From Flavobacteriaceae bacterium (GTDB taxonomy: Bacteria > Bacteroidota > Bacteroidia > Flavobacteriales > Flavobacteriaceae), in assembly GCA_030613745.1 (NCBI GenBank), contig JAUWLK010000017.1, positions 1-20,474 of the forward strand: a stretch of DNA of 20,474 nt, read 5' to 3'. The notes under the pieces are model-generated. The model saw only the letters and a program-made list of their open reading frames with translations. It made no database searches and had not been told where the DNA came from. The position numbers were made by a program, and so were the translations under genes. Numbering within the stretch: position 1 is the stretch's first letter; each line of letters starts with the position of its first letter. This document shows, in pieces, positions 13,742 through 20,474 of the stretch.

Positions 13742-14923
13742 ATGAAAAAATTAGTCTTAGCATATAGTGGAGGTTTAGACACCTCGTATTGTGCAAAATA
13801 TTTATCGAAAAACAAAAAATTTGAAGTTCATGCCGTAAGTGTAAATACCGGTGGATTTAATGACGAAGAGATTCAAGAAATTAAAGAAAAAGCTTTGCAA
13901 TTAGGTGCAACAGATTATAAGTCAATTGATGCAGTTCAAATATTTTACGATAAAGTAGTAAAGTATTTAATTTTCGGAAATGTACTAAAGAATAATACCT
14001 ACCCACTTTCTGTAAGTGCTGAAAGGATAATTCAGGCAATTGAAATTGTAAATTATGCAAAAAAAATTAAGGCAGATTATATAGCTCATGGTAGTACCGG
14101 AGCAGGGAATGATCAAGTGAGATTTGATATGATTTTTCAAATTTTAGCTCCTGAAATACAAATTATTACACCTATTAGAGATAAAAAATTATCACGATTG
14201 GAAGAGATTGATTTTTTGCAAGAAAATGGTATTGATTATCCTTGGGAAAAAGCAAAATACTCCATCAATAAAGGGCTTTGGGGAACAAGTGTAGGAGGTA
14301 AAGAAACTTTGAGTTCGCATTTACCTTTACCCGAAGAGGCATATCCTAGTCAGTTACAATTGACAGAATCTAAGAACTTAAAATTAACTTTTAAAAAAGG
14401 AGAATTGATTGCGATTGATGATAACAAAGATAAACCAGTAAATAATATTGAAAAATTAAACATTTTGGCCTCTAAATATGCAATAGGTAGAGACATACAT
14501 GTTGGTGATACTATTATTGGAATCAAGGGCAGAGTTGGTTTTGAAGCTCCGGCACCTTTAATTATTATCAAGGCTCATCATTTATTAGAAAAACACACCC
14601 TTACAAAATGGCAACAACATCATAAAGAACAAATGGGTAATTGGTATGGAATGATGTTACACGAAGGTCAGTATTTAGATGAAGTAATGAGAAATATTGA
14701 GGTGTTTTTAAAGGATACGCAAAGATATGTTTCTGGAGATGTATTTGTGAGCCTGTATCCTTACAGATTTACGATTAACGGAATTTCTTCAAAACATGAT
14801 TTAATGGACTCATCTTTTGCTAGTTATGGTGAAAGTAATGAAGGTTGGACAGCCGATGATGCCAAAGGGTTTATCAAAATAACGGCAAATCAAGGTAAAA
14901 TATTTAATCACGTAAATTCATAA
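13742..14923 (+). CDS. argG: Argininosuccinate synthase
   Basis: A 393-residue ATP-dependent ligase joining citrulline and aspartate to give argininosuccinate, AMP and PPi, the penultimate step to arginine. The N-type ATP-pyrophosphatase P-loop is AYSGGLDTS (7-15). The citrulline/aspartate-binding region has YPLSVSAERI (87-96), and AHGSTGAGNDQVRFD (115-129) is the family signature. Further family segments are PWEKAKYSINKGLWG and EGQYLDEVMRNIEVFL. Length is normal (about 400). Its nine arginine codons are seven AGA, one AGG and one CGA, with no CGC or CGT, unlike the upstream leader frames. It sits between the GNAT gene (4-base gap) and argC (2-base gap), so translation is probably coupled. 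Confidence 0.96.
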   Translation: MKKLVLAYSGGLDTSYCAKYLSKNKKFEVHAVSVNTGGFNDEEIQEIKEKALQLGATDYKSIDAVQIFYDKVVKYLIFGNVLKNNTYPLSVSAERIIQAIEIVNYAKKIKADYIAHGSTGAGNDQVRFDMIFQILAPEIQIITPIRDKKLSRLEEIDFLQENGIDYPWEKAKYSINKGLWGTSVGGKETLSSHLPLPEEAYPSQLQLTESKNLKLTFKKGELIAIDDNKDKPVNNIEKLNILASKYAIGRDIHVGDTIIGIKGRVGFEAPAPLIIIKAHHLLEKHTLTKWQQHHKEQMGNWYGMMLHEGQYLDEVMRNIEVFLKDTQRYVSGDVFVSLYPYRFTINGISSKHDLMDSSFASYGESNEGWTADDAKGFIKITANQGKIFNHVNS

Positions 14924-14925
14924 AA

Positions 14926-15903
14926 ATGATTAAAGCTGGAATTATAGGAGGAGCAGGTTACACAGCCGGTGAATTGATAAGATTAATTATTAATCACTCA
15001 AAATTAGAATTAGATTTTGTGTTTAGTACTTCAAATGCAGGAAATAAAATAATAGATATTCATCAAGACTTAATTGGTGAAATTGATCTTAATTTTACAG
15101 ATAGGATCAATGAAAATATTGATGTACTATTTTTATGTTTGGGTCATGGAAATTCAACTACATTTTTGCAAAAAAATAAGTTTTCAAAAAATACTAAAAT
15201 CATTGATTTGAGTAATGATTTTAGGTTAGAAAACGATAAAATTTTTAATGGTAAAACATTTGTTTACGGTTTGCCGGAATTGAATAAAAAAGCGATAAAA
15301 AACACAAATTATTTAGCAAACCCTGGTTGTTTTGCTACTGCTATTCAATTGGCAATATTGCCTTTAGCGAAACGAAGTTTGATTTATGATGATATTAATG
15401 TTAATGCTGTGACTGGAGCAACTGGAGCAGGAACGTCTTTATCAAAAACTACTCATTTTACTTGGCGTGATAATAATTTTTCAAGTTATAAAGCATTTAC
15501 ACATCAGCATTTAGGAGAGATAAATCAAAGTATAAAATCTTTACAAGATAATTTTGATGATGAAGTGGTTTTTATTCCAAATAGAGGAAACTTTAGTAGA
15601 GGGATTTTTGCAACAACTTATACCAAGTTTAAAGGAACAATTGAAGAAGCTAAAACAATGTACAAAGAGTTTTATCAAGATGCTGCTTTTACTTTTATTT
15701 CTGATAAGGAAATACATTTAAAACAAGTAGTAAATACAAACAAATGTTTGATTCATTTATCAAAACATGGTAATAAAATATTAATAACTAGTATAATAGA
15801 TAATCTACTAAAAGGCGCTTCAGGACAAGCCATTCAGAATATGAATTTGATGTTTGGTTTTGATGAAACAGAAGGGTTACAATTAAAAGCAAATTATTTT
15901 TAA
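14926..15903 (+). CDS. argC: N-acyl-gamma-glutamyl-phosphate reductase
   Basis: A 325-residue NADPH-dependent reductase turning N-acyl-glutamyl-5-phosphate into the semialdehyde. The Rossmann motif is GIIGGAGYTAGELIRLI (5-21). The catalytic cysteine is Cys135 in LANPGCFATA, followed by GATGAG and the conserved HQHLGEINQ histidine region. The C-terminus LLKGASGQAIQNMNLMFG is typical of the family. In Bacteroidota the acyl group may be succinyl rather than acetyl, as the argF' type downstream suggests; ArgC sequence does not decide this. The ATG follows the argG stop by 2 bases. A palindromic repeat separates it from proC. Confidence 0.95.
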   Translation: MIKAGIIGGAGYTAGELIRLIINHSKLELDFVFSTSNAGNKIIDIHQDLIGEIDLNFTDRINENIDVLFLCLGHGNSTTFLQKNKFSKNTKIIDLSNDFRLENDKIFNGKTFVYGLPELNKKAIKNTNYLANPGCFATAIQLAILPLAKRSLIYDDINVNAVTGATGAGTSLSKTTHFTWRDNNFSSYKAFTHQHLGEINQSIKSLQDNFDDEVVFIPNRGNFSRGIFATTYTKFKGTIEEAKTMYKEFYQDAAFTFISDKEIHLKQVVNTNKCLIHLSKHGNKILITSIIDNLLKGASGQAIQNMNLMFGFDETEGLQLKANYF

Positions 15904-15928
15904 AATAATAATTAACACTTTGAATGTT

Positions 15929-15954
15929 CCCCTCTTGAGAGGGGTTAGGGGTGT
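15929..15954 (+). repeat. REP-like GC-rich palindrome between argC and proC
   Basis: CCCCTCTTGAGAGGGG (15929-15944) is a perfect 16-base palindrome followed by TTAGGGGTGT. It is an isolated GC-rich island in A/T-rich spacer. From memory, similar 'CCCCTC...GAGGGGTTAGGGG' units occur as scattered intergenic repeats in flavobacteria. No second copy was noticed in this window, so the repeat status is inferred. Confidence 0.55.
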
Positions 15955-15969
15955 GTCAAAATAAAATAT

Positions 15970-16767
15970 ATGAAAATAGCAATTATAGGTGTTGGAAATT
16001 TAGGGTATTCTATTGCGTTAGGAATCTTGAGTCAAAAAAAAGAAATTAACTGTAAATCATTATACTTAACAAAAAGAAATACAGACTCTTTAGCACATTT
16101 AGAAAAAGTATCAACTGTAAGACTGACTAATGATAACAAAAGAGCTGTTAAATATTCGGATGTCGTGATTGTTGCAGTACTACCAGCACAATTAAAAGAA
16201 GTTTTACAAGAAATAAAAGAGGTAATTAATCCAAAAAAACATACTATTATTTCCGTTGCTACGGGAAGAACCATCGAAGAAATTGAATCAGTTTTGGGAA
16301 ATGATGTATCAATTTTAAGATGTATGCCAAATACTGCAATTGCAGTTGGACAATCTATGACTTGTATAAGTGCAAATAAAAAAGGAGAAAAGAATATTTA
16401 TATTGCGAAAACAGTTTTTAATGCATTAGGACAAACACTCAATATTGAAGAAAATTTAATGCAGGCAGCTACAGTTATTTGCGCTAGTGGCATTGCCTTT
16501 TGGATGCGTTTGATTAGAGCTACAACCCAAGGAGCTATTCAACTGGGATTTCATAGTGAAGATGCACAAAAACTATCTATGCAAACTTGTTTAGGAGCTG
16601 CTAGTTTATTGATTGATTCTCAAAGTCACCCTGAACAAGAAATTGATAAAGTTACTACACCTAGTGGTTGTACCATAGAGGGTTTAAATGAAATGGAACA
16701 TCAAGGATTAAGCTCATCTTTAATCAAAGGATTGGTAACATCTTATGAAAAAATTAGTGAAATTTAG
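15970..16767 (+). CDS. proC: Pyrroline-5-carboxylate reductase
   Basis: A 265-residue NAD(P)H-dependent reductase making proline from pyrroline-5-carboxylate. The N-terminal Rossmann motif is AIIGVGNLGYSIALGIL (3-19), and VIVAVLPAQLKEVL and RCMPNTAIAVGQSMT follow. The C-terminal ProC signature region runs TTPSGCTIEGLNEMEHQGLS, with the conserved TPSG and GL-E spacing. Length matches the family (about 265-275). It lies inside the arginine operon after a 66-base gap with a GC-rich palindrome. Together with proA and proB downstream it makes the operon complete for proline as well. Confidence 0.95.
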   Translation: MKIAIIGVGNLGYSIALGILSQKKEINCKSLYLTKRNTDSLAHLEKVSTVRLTNDNKRAVKYSDVVIVAVLPAQLKEVLQEIKEVINPKKHTIISVATGRTIEEIESVLGNDVSILRCMPNTAIAVGQSMTCISANKKGEKNIYIAKTVFNALGQTLNIEENLMQAATVICASGIAFWMRLIRATTQGAIQLGFHSEDAQKLSMQTCLGAASLLIDSQSHPEQEIDKVTTPSGCTIEGLNEMEHQGLSSSLIKGLVTSYEKISEI

Positions 16768-16810
16768 CTTTTTAGATTAAAACAAAAAGAATATAATTAA
16801 AAAACAAAAA

Positions 16811-17935
16811 ATGAATTTATTCAATGTTTATCCACTTTATAACGTAACTCCAGTAAAAGCTAAGGGTTGCCATCTTTGGGATAAAGACAATCAAAAATAT
16901 TTAGACCTTTATGGAGGGCATGGCGTAATTTCTATTGGTCATACCCATATAGATTATGTTGCAAAACTTAAATCTCAAATTGATAAAATGGGATTTTATT
17001 CCAATTCAATTCAAAATCCATTACAAGTTGAATTGGCACAAAAATTAGGTGTAATTTCTAATTGTGAAAACTATAATTTGTTTTTGTGTAATTCAGGAGC
17101 AGAAGCAAATGAAAATGCTTTAAAATTAGCTTCTTTTAAAACTGGGAAAAAGAAAATAATAGCTTTTAAAAACTCCTTTCATGGAAGGACCTCAGCAGCG
17201 GTAGCAGCAACAGACAATTTAAACATCAATGCGCCATTAAATCAACAACAAGAAGTTGTTTTTTTACCTTTAAATAATATTGAGTTGGTAAGACAAGAAC
17301 TACAAAATAATGATGTTTGTGCAGTAATTATAGAAGGTATTCAAGGTGTTGGTGGTTTAGATGAAGGTACTACAATTTTTTTTCAAGAATTACAAAGTAT
17401 TTGTAATGATAATAATGTGGTTTTTATAGTTGATGAAATCCAATCAGGATATGGCAGAAGTGGAAAATTCTTTGCTTTTCAGCATCACAATATACAACCC
17501 GATATTATTACTGTAGCAAAAGGAATGGGAAATGGTTTTCCAATAGGAGGAGTTTTAATTTCTGAAAATATTGAAGCAAAATATGGAATGTTAGGTACAA
17601 CTTTTGGAGGAAATCATTTGGCTTGTGTTGCAGCAATATCAGTTTTGAATGTAATAGAAAAAGAAGATTTAATTACAAATGTTAATGAGGTTTCGGCATA
17701 CTTTTTAGACAAAATCAAACAAATACCTCAGATAAAAAAAGTAAAAGGAAAAGGTTTGATGTTAGGTATTGAATTTGATTTTGAAGTATCTGAAATTAGA
17801 AAAAAATTAATTTTTGAAAAATACATATTTACTGGTGGAGCATCTAATAAAAATTTACTAAGAATTCTTCCGCCTTTGAGCGTAACAAAACAAAATATGG
17901 ATACGTTTATTAAAGCATTAAAGGAATTAATTTAA
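16811..17935 (+). CDS. argD: N-acylornithine aminotransferase
   Basis: A 374-residue class-III PLP aminotransferase converting N-acylglutamate semialdehyde to N-acylornithine with glutamate as amino donor. Landmarks are LDLYGGHGVISIGH (31-44), NSGAEANENALKLA (94-107), SFHGRTSAA (122-130), VDEIQSGYGRSGKF (207-220, PLP-ring Asp208) and TVAKGMGNGFPIGG (234-247), where Lys237 should form the Schiff base. TTFGGNHLACVAA follows. The short length and NSGAEANE motif fit ArgD/AstC rather than ornithine-delta aminotransferase. It may use succinyl or acetyl intermediates. It lies 43 bases after proC and 8 bases before proA. Confidence 0.93.
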   Translation: MNLFNVYPLYNVTPVKAKGCHLWDKDNQKYLDLYGGHGVISIGHTHIDYVAKLKSQIDKMGFYSNSIQNPLQVELAQKLGVISNCENYNLFLCNSGAEANENALKLASFKTGKKKIIAFKNSFHGRTSAAVAATDNLNINAPLNQQQEVVFLPLNNIELVRQELQNNDVCAVIIEGIQGVGGLDEGTTIFFQELQSICNDNNVVFIVDEIQSGYGRSGKFFAFQHHNIQPDIITVAKGMGNGFPIGGVLISENIEAKYGMLGTTFGGNHLACVAAISVLNVIEKEDLITNVNEVSAYFLDKIKQIPQIKKVKGKGLMLGIEFDFEVSEIRKKLIFEKYIFTGGASNKNLLRILPPLSVTKQNMDTFIKALKELI

Positions 17936-17943
17936 TTAAAAGG

Positions 17944-19140
17944 ATGAATAAAATACTTACCATAAGCCAACGAAATGCAGTTTTAAAAAGTATGTCAAAA
18001 TTAATAGACAAAAAAAGAGGTGTTATTTTAGATGCGAATAAAATAGATATCGAAGCTTTTGCCAAAAACGATAAAGCAATGTATGATAGACTTATTGTTG
18101 ATGATACAAAAATAGACGAAATGATTGCATCTTTAAATCAATTGGTCAATCAGAAGGATCCTGTTGGTAAAGAGTTATTTCATTTCAAACATGAAAATGG
18201 ATTAGATATTTATAATAAAACAGCATCATTTGGCACTGTAATGATTATTTATGAATCTCGTCCTGATGTTACTATTGAAGCAGGCGGTATTGCATTTAAA
18301 TCTGGTAATAAAATATTATTAAAAGGAGGTAAAGAAGCAATCAATTCTAATTTGGCTATTGTTGATTTATGGCATAATGCTTTAGAAAAAAATAACATTT
18401 CAAAAAGTTGGGTGGAATATTTAAATTATAACCGACAAGAAACTCAGGATTTTTTAAAGAATCCTACACAAAAAATTGATTTAATAATTCCAAGAGGTGG
18501 TGAAAAACTTATTGCTTTTGTAAAAACAAATGCTACTTGCCCTGTAATTGTTAGTGGAAGAGGGAATAACTTTGTGTATGTACATAGAAATGCGGATATA
18601 GAAAAAGCTTTAGATATTATTATTAATGCAAAAGTTGCTAAAATATCTGCATGTAATGCCTTAGATAAGGTTTTGATAGATACTAATTTACCAGATTTTG
18701 AAAATTTTGTAAAAAAATTAATCAATAAATTGAAAGAATATAATGTTGAAATTCTAGGTGATGTAGTTATTTCAGAATTTGATGGTGTTTCTTTAATTTC
18801 TAATGAAAATATCTGGTATGAGGAGTTTTTAGATTATAAAATTGTGATAGGAACAATTAATTCTATTGAAGAAACAATTTCAATAATTAATAAGTTTAGT
18901 GGTGGACATTCAGCTACTATAATTACAACCAATGAAAAAGCAGCTAAATTGTTTATGGAATCTGTTGATTCAGCAGCTGTTTATCACAATGCATCATCAC
19001 GATTTACGGATGGATTTCAATTTGGCTTAGGTGGAGAATTGGCAATTAGTACAGATAAATTACACCAAAGGGGTCCGATAGGATTACAACATTTGGTAAC
19101 TAATAAATGGCATGTTTATGGCAATGGACAAATTAGATAA
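17944..19140 (+). CDS. proA: Glutamate-5-semialdehyde dehydrogenase (gamma-glutamyl phosphate reductase)
   Basis: A 398-residue NADPH-dependent enzyme reducing gamma-glutamyl phosphate, the second proline step. Seen are FGTVMIIYESRPDVTIEAGG (96-115), LKGGKEAINSN (126-136), DLIIPRGG (179-186), the catalytic cysteine Cys237 in AKISACNALDKVL, and the C-terminal signature SSRFTDGFQFGLGGELAIST. The ending GPIGLQHLVTNKWHVYGNGQ is also family-typical. The end of the gene overlaps the start of proB, usual for the ProB-ProA pair that hands over an unstable phosphate, although here proA comes first. Confidence 0.96.
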   Translation: MNKILTISQRNAVLKSMSKLIDKKRGVILDANKIDIEAFAKNDKAMYDRLIVDDTKIDEMIASLNQLVNQKDPVGKELFHFKHENGLDIYNKTASFGTVMIIYESRPDVTIEAGGIAFKSGNKILLKGGKEAINSNLAIVDLWHNALEKNNISKSWVEYLNYNRQETQDFLKNPTQKIDLIIPRGGEKLIAFVKTNATCPVIVSGRGNNFVYVHRNADIEKALDIIINAKVAKISACNALDKVLIDTNLPDFENFVKKLINKLKEYNVEILGDVVISEFDGVSLISNENIWYEEFLDYKIVIGTINSIEETISIINKFSGGHSATIITTNEKAAKLFMESVDSAAVYHNASSRFTDGFQFGLGGELAISTDKLHQRGPIGLQHLVTNKWHVYGNGQIR

Positions 19141-19894
19141 AAAAAGAATACTAATCAAAATAGGTACCAATACCTTAACAAAAGAAACCAATCATATTTC
19201 GAGAGGTAAAATTGAGGATATTGGCAGGCAAATCTCTGAGTTAAAAAATGAATATGAGTTTATTATTGTAAGTTCAGGAGCTATTGCCGTTGCCAAACAA
19301 TTTGTAAAACTTGAAAGTAATGGAAAAGAAATAAATGTGAAACAGGCTTTGGCAGCAATTGGTCAGCCACATTTAATGCGAATTTTTCAAGAAAATTTTA
19401 GAGAATTGGGTTTACTAACTTCGCAATGTTTATTGACATATGGTGATTTTGAAAGAGAAAAATCAAAGCAAAACATTGTGAATACCATTAATGTTTTGTT
19501 GGCAAATAAATATATTCCAATTATTAATGAAAATGATACAGTTTCTACTGATGAAATTCAATTTGGAGATAATGATAAATTAGCAGCATTAACAGGTATA
19601 CTATTAGATGTTGATTTGGTGATTTTTGCATCAAATACCAATGGAATTTACACAAAAGAATCTATTTTGAATAATAAAAAGAAAACTATTAGAGAAGTGA
19701 GTGATATTTCAAAACTTCAAAAGGAAGTTTCTGATATTAAATCTTCTTTGGGTTCAGGAGGAATGCAATCAAAAATTGATGCAGCAGCTATTTTACTAAA
19801 CAAAAATATTGAAACTTGGTTTGTGAATGGTATTGAAGATAATTTTATAATAAATGCATTAAATGATAAGGTTGAATTTACAAAAATAAAATAA
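19124..19894 (+). CDS. proB: Glutamate 5-kinase
   Basis: An amino-acid-kinase-family enzyme (about 256 residues) phosphorylating glutamate to start proline synthesis, normally the feedback-inhibited step. Motifs are KRILIKIGTNTLT near the N-terminus, IIVSSGAIAVAKQ, KQALAAIGQPHLM, INENDTVSTDEIQFGDNDKL (substrate and nucleotide site) and SLGSGGMQSKIDAA. It has only the kinase domain; the C-terminal PUA domain of E. coli ProB is absent, as in many bacteria. In-frame ATGs at 19112, 19118 and 19124 all lie inside the end of proA. I chose 19124 because it leaves a short lead-in to the first kinase strand; 19112 is possible. Confidence 0.93.
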   Translation: MDKLDKKRILIKIGTNTLTKETNHISRGKIEDIGRQISELKNEYEFIIVSSGAIAVAKQFVKLESNGKEINVKQALAAIGQPHLMRIFQENFRELGLLTSQCLLTYGDFEREKSKQNIVNTINVLLANKYIPIINENDTVSTDEIQFGDNDKLAALTGILLDVDLVIFASNTNGIYTKESILNNKKKTIREVSDISKLQKEVSDIKSSLGSGGMQSKIDAAAILLNKNIETWFVNGIEDNFIINALNDKVEFTKIK

Positions 19895-19929
19895 AACCTT
19901 GCGCACTTTACTGTTAAACTAATAATACA

Positions 19930-20474
19930 ATGAACTATTTATCAATTAAAAATATTGACAATTTAAAAGAGTGGGTTCAAGAAGCAATTCAATTAAAAAA
20001 TAAACCTCTTGAATATCAAAGTTTAGGTAAAAATAAAACTATTGGCTTGCTCTTTTTTAATCCAAGTTTACGAACCCGATTAAGCCCACAAAAAGCTGCT
20101 ATGAATTTAGGGATGGAACCAATTGTAATGAATTTTAGTAATGAAGGTTGGGCTTTAGAATTTGAGGATGGTACAGTAATGAATGAAGGAAAATCAGAAC
20201 ATATAAAAGAAGCTGCACAAGTGATTTCACAATTTTGTGATGTGATTGCAATCAGAGTTTTTGCTTCTTTATCCGATAAAGAAAAAGATCTTTCTGAAGA
20301 AGTTTTAACATCATTTGCTAAATACGCTACCGTACCAATTGTAAATATGGAAAGTTCAGTCGGACACCCACTTCAAGCCTTAGCCGATGCAATTACTTTA
20401 GAAGAAAATGCACCCGATTATAAGCCGAAAGTTGTATTGAGTTGGGCGCCACACCCTAAAGCATTGCCTCATGC
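19930..20474 (+). CDS. argF': N-succinyl/acetylornithine carbamoyltransferase, 5' part
   Basis: Cut by the window edge; 181 codons present. This transcarbamylase joins carbamoyl phosphate to an N-acylated ornithine, as in Bacteroides (succinyl) and Xanthomonas (acetyl), rather than to free ornithine. Evidence is the carbamoyl-phosphate motif FFNPSLRTRLSPQKAAMNLG (42-61), WALEFEDGTVMNEGKSEHIKEA (74-95), ESSVGHPLQALAD and VVLSWAPHPKALPHA, which belong to this branch. At the position I align with the specificity residue of the family (Pro90 in the Bacteroides enzyme, Glu92 in Xanthomonas) it has Ser89, so the acyl group is not settled. It begins 35 bases after proB in the same operon. Confidence 0.92.
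   Translation, partial: MNYLSIKNIDNLKEWVQEAIQLKNKPLEYQSLGKNKTIGLLFFNPSLRTRLSPQKAAMNLGMEPIVMNFSNEGWALEFEDGTVMNEGKSEHIKEAAQVISQFCDVIAIRVFASLSDKEKDLSEEVLTSFAKYATVPIVNMESSVGHPLQALADAITLEENAPDYKPKVVLSWAPHPKALPH

Noticed and set aside
18444..18725. 93-codon minus-strand frame inside proA
   Set aside because: Opposite the conserved catalytic-Cys region of proA; no independent support.

Overview
The window looks like chromosomal DNA of a marine-type member of the Flavobacteriia (Bacteroidota). It is very AT-rich, starts are preceded by A-rich stretches rather than Shine-Dalgarno sites, and promoter-like sites resemble the Bacteroidota -7 element TAnnTTTG. Gene content fits as well: a Na+-pumping NADH:quinone reductase subunit, a DUF4837 lipoprotein next to MltD-like transglycosylases, and a mixed arginine/proline cluster ending in a succinylornithine-type transcarbamylase. 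Genus cannot be fixed from the sequence.

Layout. (1) 1-3623: the 3' end of nqrF, an alpha/beta-hydrolase-fold protein that has lost catalytic residues, a convergent OmpA-type lipoprotein, and apbE, whose product puts FMN on Nqr subunits. (2) 3645-5161, minus strand: a small membrane protein (DUF2721-like), a YceI-like secreted protein and an OB-fold protein; a perfect palindromic terminator follows the YceI gene. (3) 5279-6539: a complete IS3-family element with 4-bp target duplications and inverted ends. Its orfA carries a 1-base frameshift while orfB keeps an intact DDE triad. (4) 6564-11688, minus strand: a monoacylglycerol-lipase-like hydrolase, two tandem paralogous lytic transglycosylases with LysM domains, and a DUF4837 lipoprotein. 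(5) 11949-12716: a sigma-70-like protein with an internal 22-residue tandem duplication. (6) 12717-20474: a leader region followed by a GNAT acyltransferase, argG, argC, proC, argD, proA, proB and a truncated argF'.

The main discovery candidate is the roughly 400-base leader of the arginine/proline operon. It encodes two tiny Arg-rich reading frames. The second (12931-13026, 31 codons) ends in four consecutive arginine codons, then proline and stop; the first (12803-12868) carries two CGC-CGC pairs. Both use CGC/CGT codons that argG in this window avoids (its nine arginines use AGA, AGG or CGA). In each case the Arg codons are built into a GC-rich hairpin followed by a T-rich stretch. This looks like a tandem, ribosome-controlled arginine attenuator. 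The GNAT gene, first in the operon, probably supplies the N-acylglutamate that starts the pathway. ArgC, ArgD and ArgF' then work on acylated intermediates, ArgG makes argininosuccinate, and ProB-ProA-ProC make proline from the same glutamate.
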